32,252 nucleotides of DNA from Planctomycetaceae bacterium. GTDB lineage: Bacteria; Planctomycetota; Planctomycetia; Planctomycetales; Planctomycetaceae. The notes under the pieces are model-generated. The model did no database searches and was not told the DNA's origin. It worked only from the letters and a program-made list of their open reading frames with translations. Positions 1-8,826 of the stretch are shown piece after piece (the stretch's first letter is position 1; each line of letters opens with the position of its first letter). The stretch covers positions 1 through 32,252 of the forward strand of contig JAIXZD010000052.1 in NCBI GenBank assembly GCA_027489895.1, given 5' to 3'. A program made the translations under genes and the position numbers.

Positions 1-870
1 CTCACCCTTGAAGCGAAGGCCCACGTCGCCAAGGCAGTGCAGGAGGAACGGCCATTCTTCCTCTACTTCGCACAGTACGCGGTTCATGCTCCGTTCGAGT
101 CCGATCCCCGGTTTGCCGAACATTACAGGCAATCGGGGAAGCCGCCTGCGGCCCAGGCGTTTGCGACGCTGGTCGAGGGAATGGACAAGTCGCTGGGCGA
201 CCTGCTTGACCACCTCGATGCTCTGGGCGTGGCCGAGAGTACGCTGGTCGTCTTCCTGGGCGACAACGGGTCCGATGCGCCGCTGGGGCCGCCGCATGCC
301 GTCGCCTGTGCGGCGCCGCTGCGTGGCAAGAAGGGTTCGCACTACGAGGGTGGTGTGCGCGTTCCGTTCATCGCCGCGTGGGCCAGGCCGGGCGAGACCA
401 AACTGCAAACCGAGTGGCGTATTCCCGCCGGATTGATGCAGTCGCAGTTCGCGTCCGTGCCCGATCTGTTTCCGACGCTGCTGGCTCTCGCGAATGTCAC
501 TCCCCCGGCCGAACACGCGGTCGATGGGCGCTCGTTGCGAACTCTGCTGACGGGGGAGCGCGATGCGACGCGGCCGGAAACATTTCTCGTCCATTACCCG
601 CACGCCCCGCATCGCAGCGATTACTGGACGAGCTATCGCGACGGCGAGTGGAAGGTGATCTACCACTACTTCCCAGGCGAGGCCTCAGAGAACACGCACT
701 ACCAGTTGTTCCATTTGAAGCGCGATCCCTTCGAACAGACCAATCTGGCTGCGGATCGACCAGAGGACCTGAAGCGGATGATGGCCGGACTGATTTCCTC
801 TCTCGAATCGCATCGCGCCGTTTATCCGGTGGGTGCGGATCGCCAGCCGCTACGGCCGAAGCTGCCGTGA
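1..870 (+). CDS. Sulfatase (arylsulfatase-like), 3' part only
   Basis: This is the C-terminal part of a sulfatase; the reading frame is open from base 1, so the true start lies outside the window and 289 residues are visible. Sulfatases remove sulfate esters from sugars or aromatics, usually outside the cytoplasm. The visible part has the family block PFFLYFAQYAVHAPF near its beginning. It also has the metal-binding DNGS segment at 262-273 and the KGSHYEGGVRVP block at about 334-366, in which the lysine and the glycines before the arginine are typical. A C-terminal beta subdomain with YRDGEWKVI and LFHLKRDPFEQTNLA follows, the usual end of this family. The formylglycine cysteine motif would lie upstream and cannot be checked. 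Sulfatases are numerous in Planctomycetota and serve degradation of sulfated polysaccharide. The substrate cannot be told from this fragment. Confidence 0.93.
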   Translation, partial: LTLEAKAHVAKAVQEERPFFLYFAQYAVHAPFESDPRFAEHYRQSGKPPAAQAFATLVEGMDKSLGDLLDHLDALGVAESTLVVFLGDNGSDAPLGPPHAVACAAPLRGKKGSHYEGGVRVPFIAAWARPGETKLQTEWRIPAGLMQSQFASVPDLFPTLLALANVTPPAEHAVDGRSLRTLLTGERDATRPETFLVHYPHAPHRSDYWTSYRDGEWKVIYHYFPGEASENTHYQLFHLKRDPFEQTNLAADRPEDLKRMMAGLISSLESHRAVYPVGADRQPLRPKLP

Positions 871-1057
871 CACCAGGCCGGGTGAGCTTTTTGCTCTTGC
901 GGCTGGCACTCTTCGCTGTGTGCCTCTGGCTTCGCCGGAGCCTGGAGTGGCATACGTACCGGGTGAAGCGTCCGATCGTGAAACAGGCCTATTCCAACCT
1001 CTGGGTTCAGTCTTGCCCGTTGCCGTTCGACCCGGTGGGGCTGATGAGAGTCGCTAG

Positions 1058-1081
1058 GCACTGGCAAAGCCAGTGGCACAC
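1058..1081. repeat. Family 3 hairpin repeat (CACTGGC-GCCAGTG)
   Basis: The inverted repeat CACTGGC-AAA-GCCAGTG is flanked by GG on the left and GCACAC on the right. The same core with the same outer GTGTGCC/GGCACAC extension is found at 9140-9164 and 9185-9208, and in degraded form at 918-942, 1191-1220, 3431-3456 and 3477-3500. It is a short dispersed palindrome of REP type; function unknown. Confidence 0.75.
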
Positions 1082-1190
1082 CGGGTGGAGTCGATTTGAC
1101 GATGGGATGCCGCGGGAGTCTTGGCCGTCTCACGTCCAAACGGGAGAACGATCCAGAGCCATCGGAGTTCGGCTTTGTCCCGTAACTCTG

Positions 1191-1220
1191 TCTGGCACAG
1201 GCTCCGCCAGTGCCACTCAC
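1191..1220. repeat. Family 3 hairpin repeat, degraded copy
   Basis: The segment TGGCACAGGCTCCGCCAGTG followed by CCACTCAC resembles the family 3 palindrome in the orientation opposite to 1058-1081. The two thus form a loose inverted pair about 150 bp across. Several mismatches in the left arm suggest decay. Confidence 0.55.
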
Positions 1221-1284
1221 CGTGGCCTAACGCTTCCCGATTTCGGGTTTCATGGCCGACCAGAACGGCCCTGTTCGACGTCTC

Positions 1285-3231
1285 TCACCAGGCCTGTTTC
1301 AGGGCCTTGACGAGAATCGATTCTGCCGACGACGTGTCGCCCGCGGCGCGGTCGATCAGGGTCAGATCCTGGGCGTGGACCAGTTGTCGGATCAGGTCTG
1401 ATTGTGGAGTCGTCGCGTCGGGTTGTGAAACGCCGGGATGAACCACCAGACAATCCCACTCCTGGTGACCAAAGCTCAACGACCAGTTCATGATCCAGGA
1501 GTACGACCGGAAGAATTCTTCCTCGCTGGCGGCGGTCACTCCGGGCGGTACGGAGACGATGACGAGGTCTGGACGCAGGCCGCGAACGGTTTCCCGTGCG
1601 GCCTGTTCCAGCTCGGCCAGATTCTTTCCATCCGTGGGCCAGGTCTTGACGGAGACGACGGCTTGAGGGGCCAGTTCCTTCAGGGCCGGGGCAATCAAGG
1701 TGTCGAAGGGCGGCATCGCCAGCACGGTGATCGGCTTTGAACTTTCGACCAAGGCTCGCGTCCGCACGAGAACGGGGGACAGCGGTCCAACGTCGGAGAG
1801 TGAAACGTTCCGGCCGGTGATTGTCCGGCACAGTTCCTCCGCCATGAGTTTGTGACCATCCATGTTCGGATGAATTTCATCGCTGAGGGTCCGCCGGAAC
1901 GCCCAGGCATCTTTCGCGCGGAGTCCCTCGCCCGCGGCGAACTGATCGCAAACGGGGACTTCCAACGTCTTCGCCAGCGTGCGCAATAGATCGCAATAGC
2001 GTGTCAGCTTTTCGAGGGGACGTGCCGTTGTCGTGAGCACGGTGTTCGGCGTGCAGAGGACGACTTTCACGTTGGCGGCGCGTGCCCGCGTCACCACAGA
2101 CTCCAGATTGGCGCGGTACTGTTCCTCGGACAGGCGGCTCAAGTCATTGAGGCCGAACGAAATGGTCACGAGGTCCGGCTGGTGCATCAGAACGTCGCGC
2201 TCAAGCCGGGCCAGACCTTCGGTGGTGGTATGCCCGCTGATCCCCGCGTTGATCACCTGGACGTTGGCCTTGGGCATCGCTTTTCGGATCGCCACTTCAA
2301 GCATTTCCGGATAGGCCCGTCGTCCTCCCGTGTGGTAGTACACTCCCGTCACGCTGTCGCCGAGACAAACGATTTTCACCGGCTTCTCGCCAAATGACAG
2401 GAGCGGCTGCGGTGCGTCCGCTGGCTGGTCGGCAAGAACGGCGGCGAAGACATATTCGAAGGCGGACATCGCATCGGCATAGGTCGTGCTATGGCCGCCC
2501 TCGGGGCGATGGATCTTTTTGAAGGGGCGGTTTTGCTTCGTCAACATGTCCGCCAGTCGGAGCACGCTGTCGGGCGGAACCAGCGTGTCGCGACCGCCGG
2601 TGGTCGTGGAAATCGGCATCGTGAGTTTGTCCGCGTTCAGCTCGGCTGAACGCTGGCGGTATTCGTCGGGCTTCTCCTGTTTTGTTCCGCCAAACGACGC
2701 GGCGATGGCGTCCTGGAACTGGTCATACTCGACGAGGTTCGCCGTCCCGTTCATCGAGACCACGCCGTCGATCTGGTCCGGATGCAGGGCGGCGAACGTC
2801 AGGGCGGCGGTACCACCCATGGACCCACCGCAGAGGATGACTTTGGTCACCGGAAAGCGTGTCCGCAGCGTTTCGATGATCTGCAGCGTATCGGCTTCGG
2901 CCGCGGGCCCCATCCAGGAGGTCCGTGCGCGATAGTCCGGCGAGACGTAGATCATTCCGTGCTTTGCGGCGGCGTCTCGGGCGGCGCGACATTCGTCGCG
3001 CTCATCCTTCACGAACTGCCAGCGATCGGAGCCATGGCCGTGTAACGCCATCAGCATCGCGGTGGGCCGCGCGGGATCAAACCCGCTGGGCAGGGTGATC
3101 ACATAACGCTGTTCGCTGCCATCAAACCGCGCGGTGAAGGCTCGATCTTCCGCGACCTGCGCGAGAAGCGGTCCCGGTGACAAGACCATGCCCATCCAGA
3201 GGAGGGCCAACATCATCGCACCGACACGCAT
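1285..3231 (-). CDS. Secreted esterase fused to an SGNH/GDSL hydrolase
   Basis: Likely secreted 648-residue enzyme with two hydrolase units and a third related segment. After a signal peptide (residues 1-24, ending LLA) comes an alpha/beta hydrolase of the esterase/prolyl-oligopeptidase type. Its nucleophile motif is GGSMGG (Ser137), with Asp215 in GGRDTLVP and His247 in EGGHST. Residues about 285-475 are an SGNH hydrolase: GDS (Ser293), NAGISG, GLND (Asn362) and the DEIHP pair Asp451/His454. Residues about 498-648 look like a second, degenerate SGNH-like fold (VLAMPPFDT, DLVIVSVPPG) without a clear nucleophile. The ATG at 3231 is chosen because it begins the signal peptide; the frame stays open to 3855, but that extension reads like low-complexity noise. 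Role inferred: removing ester groups from polysaccharides. It is divergent from fba and shares no operon. Confidence 0.85.
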   Translation of the reverse strand: MRVGAMMLALLWMGMVLSPGPLLAQVAEDRAFTARFDGSEQRYVITLPSGFDPARPTAMLMALHGHGSDRWQFVKDERDECRAARDAAAKHGMIYVSPDYRARTSWMGPAAEADTLQIIETLRTRFPVTKVILCGGSMGGTAALTFAALHPDQIDGVVSMNGTANLVEYDQFQDAIAASFGGTKQEKPDEYRQRSAELNADKLTMPISTTTGGRDTLVPPDSVLRLADMLTKQNRPFKKIHRPEGGHSTTYADAMSAFEYVFAAVLADQPADAPQPLLSFGEKPVKIVCLGDSVTGVYYHTGGRRAYPEMLEVAIRKAMPKANVQVINAGISGHTTTEGLARLERDVLMHQPDLVTISFGLNDLSRLSEEQYRANLESVVTRARAANVKVVLCTPNTVLTTTARPLEKLTRYCDLLRTLAKTLEVPVCDQFAAGEGLRAKDAWAFRRTLSDEIHPNMDGHKLMAEELCRTITGRNVSLSDVGPLSPVLVRTRALVESSKPITVLAMPPFDTLIAPALKELAPQAVVSVKTWPTDGKNLAELEQAARETVRGLRPDLVIVSVPPGVTAASEEEFFRSYSWIMNWSLSFGHQEWDCLVVHPGVSQPDATTPQSDLIRQLVHAQDLTLIDRAAGDTSSAESILVKALKQAW

Positions 3232-3820
3232 GGATTTGTTCCCCAAGAGTTGCGGGCCAACCACCGGGCGACGGCCACCTGGAATGCACCCGCGCCGCGA
3301 CGCCCGATCCAGCGGAAGGGCCGGTGGCAACTGTTGTAAAGGTTGCGACGGGTTCCAGTCGACGATGACCCGGCTATGAACCCGCGAGTGTAACGACCTG
3401 AAGTCGCGGGACATGATCTTCGTCCGAAATGTGTGTGCCAATGGCTGTGCCAGTGCTTGGGCCGGCATTCCTACGGGGAATGGCTTTCGCCAGTGCCACC
3501 TGCCGTCGTGGGCGGATGCGGTCAAAGCTCCGGGCGATAGCGATTCCCGCGTCTCCGGGGAGGAGGCGACACCCGGCTCTCTGTTGATGTGCGGGGGGTT
3601 AAGGGTGAGGCGTGGCTGCTGGCGATTCGCGGGCTTCTGATTTAGGATGCTGCCTTCGCCCGGCGGATCCGGGTTCCGGCCTGCGTTCTGGACGCGGGGC
3701 GGGTCAACGCACAGTTGTCGCTGGTTGGCTGATGTCGAACTGCAGGCGTGTCTTTCAGGGCACGGTGCAGGCGACTTCAGCGGAACTGCGTCCGAGTCAC
3801 GATTTGAGGATTGCCTAACC
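3232..3820. other. Divergent intergenic region upstream of esterase and fba
   Basis: These 589 bases separate two divergently transcribed genes and must hold both promoters, but no convincing -35/-10 pair is visible. Two degraded family 3 hairpins lie at 3431-3456 and 3477-3500. The frames crossing the region do not look coding. Confidence 0.55.
3431..3500. repeat. Pair of family 3 hairpin repeats
   Basis: The segment contains GTGTGCCAATGGCTGTGCCA followed by GTGC at 3431-3456, and GGAATGGCTTTCGCCAGTGC followed by CACC at 3477-3500. Both contain the TGGC...GCCA palindrome of family 3, here in the same orientation and 20 bp apart. Confidence 0.6.
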
Positions 3821-4852
3821 ATGCCCATCGCCACACCCAAGCAATATGCCGCCATGATCGACGCCGCGCAAGCGGGCGACTACGCCTATGCGGCGGTGAA
3901 CGTCACGTCGATCATCACGATCAACGCGGCCCTCAAGGGCTTTGCCGACAAGAAGGCGGACGGGATCATTCAGGTGTCGACCGGGGGCGGGGAGTTCGCC
4001 TCGGGCACGAGCAACAAAGATGCGGTCCTGGGGGCGATCGTGCTGGCCGAGGCGGCCCACCGCCTGGCCGAGCGGTACAACGTGCTCGTTGCCCTGCACA
4101 CCGACCACTGTCAGCCCAAGAAGGTGGAATCGTTCCTGCGTCCGCTGATCGCCGAGACGGCGAAGCGTCGCAAGGCCGGGCAGCCGAACCTGTTCCAGTC
4201 GCACATGCTCGATGCGAGCGAGTTGCCGCTGAAGGAAAACATCGAGCTGTCGAAGAAGCTGCTGGCTGAGTGTGCCGCCAACGAGATCATTCTCGAAGTC
4301 GAAGCGGGTGTGGTGGGTGGTGAAGAAGACGGGATGGACCACTCGGGCGTCGCCAACGAGAAGCTCTATACCTCGCCCGAGGATATGCTCGCGGTTTACG
4401 AAGCGCTGAATGGCATCGGCCGGTACATGTTCGCGGCCACGTTTGGCAATGTGCACGGACATTACAAGCCCGGCTCGGTGAAGCTGCGGCCGGACATTCT
4501 CAAGCTGGGCCAGGAAGCGGTCATCGCCAAGTACGGGAAAAAGGCCGAGTTCGACCTGGTGTTCCACGGGGGCTCGGGGACGCCGGTTGAAGAAATCCGC
4601 GAGACGCTCAACTACGGCGTCATCAAGATGAACATCGACACGGACACCCAGTACGCGTTCACGCGTCCTGTGGCCGACCACATGTTCCGGAATTACCTGG
4701 GCGTGTTGAAGGTGGATGGCGAAGTGGGCGACAAGAAGATGTACGACCCGCGCTCGTATCTGAAAGAAGCGGAAAAGGGCGTCGCGGCCCGCATGGGGCA
4801 GGCGTGCGATGACCTGCTCGCCAGCGGCAAGACGCTGTTCGGGAAGATCTAG
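3821..4852 (+). CDS. fba: Fructose-bisphosphate aldolase, class II (FbaA type)
   Basis: Cytoplasmic zinc enzyme that reversibly cleaves fructose 1,6-bisphosphate into glyceraldehyde 3-phosphate and dihydroxyacetone phosphate in glycolysis and gluconeogenesis. The protein has 343 residues, close to the class IIA (E. coli FbaA-like) length. Visible landmarks are Asp95-His96 in ALHTDHCQPK (catalytic Asp, zinc His), Glu161 in EVEAGVVGGEEDG, His212 in GNVHGHYKPG and His249 in FHGGSGTP. The GGSG and NIDTDTQ phosphate-binding segments follow. The ATG at 3821 starts the conserved N-terminus and is preceded by TGAGGA about 10 bases upstream. The frame remains open further upstream to 3647 but shows no family sequence there. 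It is a stand-alone gene; a 12-base perfect palindrome, GCGACGCGTCGC, lies just after the stop (4866-4877). Confidence 0.97.
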   Translation: MPIATPKQYAAMIDAAQAGDYAYAAVNVTSIITINAALKGFADKKADGIIQVSTGGGEFASGTSNKDAVLGAIVLAEAAHRLAERYNVLVALHTDHCQPKKVESFLRPLIAETAKRRKAGQPNLFQSHMLDASELPLKENIELSKKLLAECAANEIILEVEAGVVGGEEDGMDHSGVANEKLYTSPEDMLAVYEALNGIGRYMFAATFGNVHGHYKPGSVKLRPDILKLGQEAVIAKYGKKAEFDLVFHGGSGTPVEEIRETLNYGVIKMNIDTDTQYAFTRPVADHMFRNYLGVLKVDGEVGDKKMYDPRSYLKEAEKGVAARMGQACDDLLASGKTLFGKI

Positions 4853-5688
4853 GGGATTTCCCGCGGCGACGCGTCGCGAGCGTTGTGATGTCAGGCGAGC
4901 CGACCCCGTGAGGGGTCGGTGGCGCCTGTCGGTGCGCGAATGCTTGGAGAGACGGGGACGTCTTCACGTCACAGCAGGGCTGCGCGAGGAGCCCCCACGC
5001 GCCGTGCGAGCAATGGGATGGGGCGGGCGCTTCCCACCGACCCCTTACAGGGTCGGCTCGCCTGATTGACGCGCCCCGGATTGCCTGGGGTGGCGCCAAC
5101 CCAAAGAATGAAAAAACCTCCACCGTAATGCCGTTCGAGTCCGGTTGTGTGACACCCGCTCATGACTGAGGTGGGAGCCGCCGCACGGGTTGTGTGAGCC
5201 GACTTCCTGGTGGCTGGACAAGCCAGTCATTCAGGACAGCGGATATACACGCGGCCGCAGCGGGCAGGATCCCGGAGTGTCGTTATAGGGTCACCAAACT
5301 TCAAACCCGTGACGAACATGGCAGAGGTTGCGACCTGCCGAAGCAAGCCACGCCCAAAATGTACTCCTGCCCGGTACGTGGAACAAGGGGTTGATTGGCG
5401 ATCTTCTTCAGGTCTGAACGAATCTTCGTATGCCGGATTCACCGCTCGGCAGAAGTTGGGGGGACGTCGCGATTCAATGCCGATTTCAAACAGGTCCAAC
5501 GTCTGATATGTTGTGATTTGGTGGATACCCGATGAAGATCGAAACGGCGAAAGGGTGGCTCGGTTTCGCCAGGTTGGGAGTCGGGGATCGGCCTCGTCTG
5601 TCTGTTCGCGTGCGCTGTACGAGCCGGCTCGCAGCCGCCCTCAAGAGTGGGTCGGTCTGCATCTAACTGGGAAGAGGAGACCTGACTG
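4853..5688. other. Long gene-free spacer with a family 2 repeat element
   Basis: In these 836 bases I see no gene. The first part holds the 175-bp family 2 element (4891-5065). From 5066 to about 5500 there is unassigned sequence with only short overlapping frames of unconvincing composition. The last 190 bases, somewhat richer in A/T around 5500-5535, probably contain the promoter of the oxidoreductase gene at 5689. Confidence 0.55.
4891..5065. mobile_element. Family 2 MITE-like element with 30-bp inverted ends
   Basis: The left end begins TCAGGCGAGCCGACC and runs to GGTCGGT at 4920. The right end (5036-5065) is its reverse complement at 28 of 30 positions by eye. Each end carries its own hairpin (CGACC...GGTCG), so the element is a palindrome of palindromes. 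The inner 115 bases hold no gene. A solo copy of the end occurs at 8827-8856 on the same strand as the left end. No transposase is present; a non-autonomous element is inferred. Confidence 0.7.
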
Positions 5689-7056
5689 ATGAGCGAGATT
5701 CGAACGGGCGTGAGCCGTCGCGACGCGCTGAAGGCGGCAGGGTCGCTGGCCACCGCGTCGGTGTTCGCGGCGAGCGCGAACGTGGGGGCGTTTGCCCAGG
5801 AAAGCAATACCGTCCAGATCGCGCTGGTCGGGTGCGGTGGCCGCGGAACGGGTGCGGCGGTCGACTCGATGTCGTCGAAGAACGGGCCGACCAAGCTCGT
5901 CGCGATGGCCGATGTCGTGCCGGAAAAGCTGAGCAACAGCTACAACGCCCTCAAGCCGCGGTTCGACAAGCAGGTCGACGTTCCCGATGACAAGAAGTTC
6001 ATCGGCTTCGATGGGTACAAGCAGGCGATGGACGCCCTCAAGCCGGGCGATATCGTCATCCTGACGACGCCGCCCGCCTTCCGCTGGGTCCATTTCGGCT
6101 ACGCGATCCAGAAGGGGCTCAACGTCTTCATGGAAAAGCCGGTCACGGTTGATGGACCCGGCAGCCGGAAGATGCTGGCTCTGTACGAAGAGTCGCTCAA
6201 GAAGAACCTGAAGGTGGGCGTGGGGCTGATGTGCCGGCATTGCGATGCCCGCGGCGAGCTCTGGAAGATGATTCAGGACGGCGCGATTGGCGATCTGACG
6301 CTGCTGCGGGCCTACCGACAGGCCGGACCGACGGGCAACATGCCGATCGGACCGAAGCCCGAGGGCGAGAACGAGCTGATCTGGCAGATCAAGAATTTCC
6401 ACAACTTCCTGTGGGCTTCGGGCGGCGGGTACAGCGACTTCCTCATTCACAACATCGACGAATGCTGCTGGATGAAGAACGACTGGCCGGTTGAAGCGCG
6501 TGGTTCGGGTGGACGGCACTACCGCGAAGGGTCGGTCGACCAGAACTTCGACAGCTACTCGACCGAGTTCACGTTCAAGGATGGCTCGAAGCTGATCCTC
6601 GAAGGCCGGACGATCGCCGGTTGCCACCAGGAATTCGCGAGCCTCGCTCACGGGACCAAGGGGTCGGCGGTGATCTCGCAGGCGGGACATGCTCCGTCGA
6701 AGGCGCGGACGTTCAAGGCCCAGAAGATGGTCAAGGACGAAATCGTCTGGCAGTGGGGTAAGCCTGAACCGAGCCCGTACCAGCTCGAGTGGGATCATCT
6801 GCTCGACGCGATCCGCAACGACAAGCCGTACAACGAAGTGAAGCGCGGCGTCGAAGCGAGCATCACGACGGCGATGGGGCGGATGGCCTGTCACACGGGT
6901 CAGATCGTCACGTTCGAGGAAATGCTCAACCACGAGCATGAATTCGCCGCGAACGCCGACCAGTTGACGATGGATTCGCCGGCCCCGGTGCTGGCGGATG
7001 CGAGCGGCAAGTACCCGGTGCCGATGCCGGGCATCACGAAGAAACGCGAGTACTAA
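5689..7056 (+). CDS. Tat-exported Gfo/Idh/MocA family oxidoreductase
   Basis: NAD(P)-dependent sugar or polyol oxidoreductase family protein of 455 residues. It carries a twin-arginine export signal (SRRDALKAAGSLATASVFAA, then AFAQ), which is typical of the planctomycete members. After the signal comes a Rossmann fold with VGCGGRGTG. The MEKPV motif contains Lys150, the lysine that helps catalysis in the family. The C-terminal beta-sheet domain includes SDFLIHNIDECCW, with the conserved His. The start ATG has AGAGGAG about 10 bases upstream. A strong GC hairpin after the stop (7071-7096) likely ends the transcript. The DUF1501 gene downstream lies beyond a family 1 element, so co-transcription is doubtful. 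The substrate is unknown; many relatives are found in gene sets for carbohydrate breakdown. Confidence 0.93.
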   Translation: MSEIRTGVSRRDALKAAGSLATASVFAASANVGAFAQESNTVQIALVGCGGRGTGAAVDSMSSKNGPTKLVAMADVVPEKLSNSYNALKPRFDKQVDVPDDKKFIGFDGYKQAMDALKPGDIVILTTPPAFRWVHFGYAIQKGLNVFMEKPVTVDGPGSRKMLALYEESLKKNLKVGVGLMCRHCDARGELWKMIQDGAIGDLTLLRAYRQAGPTGNMPIGPKPEGENELIWQIKNFHNFLWASGGGYSDFLIHNIDECCWMKNDWPVEARGSGGRHYREGSVDQNFDSYSTEFTFKDGSKLILEGRTIAGCHQEFASLAHGTKGSAVISQAGHAPSKARTFKAQKMVKDEIVWQWGKPEPSPYQLEWDHLLDAIRNDKPYNEVKRGVEASITTAMGRMACHTGQIVTFEEMLNHEHEFAANADQLTMDSPAPVLADASGKYPVPMPGITKKREY

Positions 7057-7070
7057 CCGGTCACGGCGCG

Positions 7071-7096
7071 GGCGCCGTCCCCGTTGGGGCGGCGCC
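7071..7096 (+). terminator. GC-rich hairpin after the oxidoreductase gene
   Basis: The stem GGCGCCG-T-CCCC pairs with GGGG-CGGCGCC across a GTT loop, giving 11 pairs and one bulged T. There is no T tract behind it, so it is either a Rho-type/processing hairpin or a stabilising 3' structure rather than a classical intrinsic terminator. Confidence 0.55.
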
Positions 7097-7105
7097 TGTC
7101 AGCCG

Positions 7106-7323
7106 TAGGGTGGGCACTGCCCACCAGCGCTCACCGGCAAACAACGACCGAGAACCATTTCGGATCGCCGGTGAACGTCGTCAACAAAAAACACCGATCG
7201 GTGTCGGCCGGTCGAACGGGACCGTGTCTATTGGGGCGTGTTCCGTGGGGAACGCGGCGTAGCGATCCAAAAGTCGGACCGAGGTAGAGAACGGGTGAGC
7301 AATGGTGGGCAGTGCCCACCCTA
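7106..7323. mobile_element. Family 1 MITE-like element, copy 1 (218 bp)
   Basis: The ends are TAGGGTGGGCACTGCCCACC continuing to GCTCACC on the left (to 7135), and the inverse from GGTGAGC at 7294 to CCCTA on the right; 29 of 31 positions agree by eye. Each end contains the palindrome GTGGGCACTGCCCAC. The outermost bases are TA on both sides, as they are in copies 2 and 3. The interior shares GGATCGCC and a GCGATCCAAA-type inverse with the other copies. It holds no gene and fits a non-autonomous element with TA target use. Confidence 0.78.
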
Positions 7324-7393
7324 CGACTGCTTGGTCATCGCGCCGCTAGAGGCTGTGGTTGCAGTGCCACTGTTGTTTTCGGGAGGCCGGGGC

Positions 7394-8821
7394 GTGCATT
7401 GTGGTCGATATCAACCGCTGCCGATCTCGCGTCGCGATCTGCTCTCGCAGGCCGCGCTGGGGTTCGGCGGTGTCGCGCTCGCGTCCCTCTGGGGGGACGA
7501 GGCGTATGGTCGGGTGATCCGTTCGGACGATGCGCCACCGTTGACTCCCGTCGCCTCGCATTTCCCGGCGCGGGCGAAGTCGGTCATTTTTCTCTACATG
7601 GATGGGGGGGTGTCCCAGGTCGATTCGTTCGATCCCAAGCCACTCCTTGAGAAAGAGCACGGCCAGAAGATCAAGCTGCCGGTGCAGCCGACTCAGTTCG
7701 ACAGTGTCGGTGCGGTGCTGAAAAGCCCGTGGAAGTTCCAGCGGTATGGCGAATCGGGGCTGCCCATCAGCGATCTGTTTCCGCACATCGGGAGCCATGC
7801 CGATGACCTCGCCGTCATTCGCAGCATGACATCCGATTTTTCGGAGCATACGAACGCCAACTACTTCTTCCACTCGGGGATTGGCATTCAGGGCCGGCCC
7901 AGCATGGGGGCGTGGTTTACCTATGGATTGGGGAGCGAATCGCAAAACCTGCCGGGTTTTGTGGTCCTCAATAGTGGCATGATCCCGCCCGGTGGGGTCG
8001 ACTGTTTCACCAGCGGGTTCCTGCCCGCTTCGTACCAGGGGTCGCTGTTCCGCGGGGAAGGCGAGCCGATTTCCGATCTGAAAACACCGGCCGGTGAAGA
8101 GCGCGTGCGCGATCGCAAGCTGCGGCTTTTAGCGCGGTTGGATGAGCAGGTGTTGTCGCGGTATGGACAGGGCGGCGCGGTCGAGTCGGCGATTGCCAAC
8201 TACGAGTTGGCGTTCCGCATGCAGACGGCAGTGCCCGATCTGGTCGATGTCTCGACTGAAAGTCAGGCGACGCAGGCCCTCTACGGGATCGATGATCCGG
8301 CGACGGCAGTCTATGGGCGGCAGTGTCTGATCGCGCGGCGACTGGTCGAGCGCGGAGTCCGGTTCGTCCAACTCCTTTGCCAGAATCTGGGGCATGACCG
8401 CTGGGACCAGCACGGGAATCTGCTGAAGGGACATGGCGACAACGCCCGCGCGGTCGATAAGCCAATCGCGGGGCTGCTCGCCGACCTGAAGTCGCGCGGG
8501 TTGCTGGAAGAGACGCTGATCGTCTGGAGCGGGGAGTTCGGACGCACGCCGATGGCCCAGGGCAGCGACGGTCGCGATCACAATCCCTTTGGCTTTAGCC
8601 TGTGGATGGCCGGGGGCGGCGTGAAAGGCGGCACGACGTACGGCGCGACCGATGAGTACGGCTACTACGCGGTTGAAAACAAGCTGACGGTTCACGACCT
8701 GCACGCGACGATGCTGCATTTGGCGGGGATGGACCATACCAAGCTCACCTACCGGTTCGGCGGTCGGGATTTCCGGCTGACGGATGTCTACGGCGAGGTG
8801 ATCGAACCGATTCTCGCGTGA
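7394..8821 (+). CDS. DUF1501 family Tat-exported protein
   Basis: A 475-residue protein of the DUF1501 family, related in fold to alkaline phosphatases/sulfatases and abundant in Planctomycetota; its biochemical role is unknown. The signal is twin-arginine type (ISRRDLL, Arg13-Arg14). Conserved segments include FLYMDGGVSQVDSFDPKP, IRSMTSDFSEHTNANYFFHSG, LGHDRWDQH and WSGEFGRTP with GRDHNPFG. The start is taken as GTG at 7394 because GGGAGG lies 7 bases upstream and the resulting N-terminus (MHCGRYQPLPISRRD) is what the family shows. An upstream GTG at 7238 would begin inside a repeat element. Family members are usually paired with a DUF1549/DUF1553 (cytochrome-like) gene, which is absent here. 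A family 2 hairpin follows the stop directly. Confidence 0.92.
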   Translation: MHCGRYQPLPISRRDLLSQAALGFGGVALASLWGDEAYGRVIRSDDAPPLTPVASHFPARAKSVIFLYMDGGVSQVDSFDPKPLLEKEHGQKIKLPVQPTQFDSVGAVLKSPWKFQRYGESGLPISDLFPHIGSHADDLAVIRSMTSDFSEHTNANYFFHSGIGIQGRPSMGAWFTYGLGSESQNLPGFVVLNSGMIPPGGVDCFTSGFLPASYQGSLFRGEGEPISDLKTPAGEERVRDRKLRLLARLDEQVLSRYGQGGAVESAIANYELAFRMQTAVPDLVDVSTESQATQALYGIDDPATAVYGRQCLIARRLVERGVRFVQLLCQNLGHDRWDQHGNLLKGHGDNARAVDKPIAGLLADLKSRGLLEETLIVWSGEFGRTPMAQGSDGRDHNPFGFSLWMAGGGVKGGTTYGATDEYGYYAVENKLTVHDLHATMLHLAGMDHTKLTYRFGGRDFRLTDVYGEVIEPILA

Positions 8822-8826
8822 GCTGC

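Larger units (their letters stand above)
871..1284. other. Gene-free spacer between convergent genes, with short hairpin repeats
   Basis: There is no credible gene in these 414 bases between the sulfatase stop and the stop of the minus-strand esterase. The stretch holds three members of the CACTGGC/GCCAGTG hairpin family (about 918-942, 1058-1081 and 1191-1220). It also has a small CCCGA-TT-TCGGG hairpin followed by TTT at 1236-1250, which could serve as a weak terminator. Open frames crossing it in both strands look like repeat-derived or antisense noise. Confidence 0.6.

Noticed and set aside
3232-3855. N-terminal extension of the esterase/SGNH gene on the minus strand
   Set aside because: The frame is open to 3855 but overlaps the fba start, and its sequence is low-complexity. 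A signal peptide starts at 3231.
5131-5150. TTCGAGTCC segment resembling a tRNA T-loop
   Set aside because: The flanking bases do not form a T stem, and no acceptor or anticodon arm can be folded around it.
5194-5506. Short overlapping frames in the spacer before the oxidoreductase
   Set aside because: Both strands have similar lengths, with no motif, no ribosome-binding site and no compositional support.
5641-6939. 432-codon minus-strand frame
   Set aside because: It is antisense to the oxidoreductase gene, whose motifs and ribosome-binding site are clear.
7238-7393. Upstream GTG start for the DUF1501 gene
   Set aside because: The start lies inside family 1 copy 1, and the extension has no family sequence. 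GTG at 7394 has a good ribosome-binding site.
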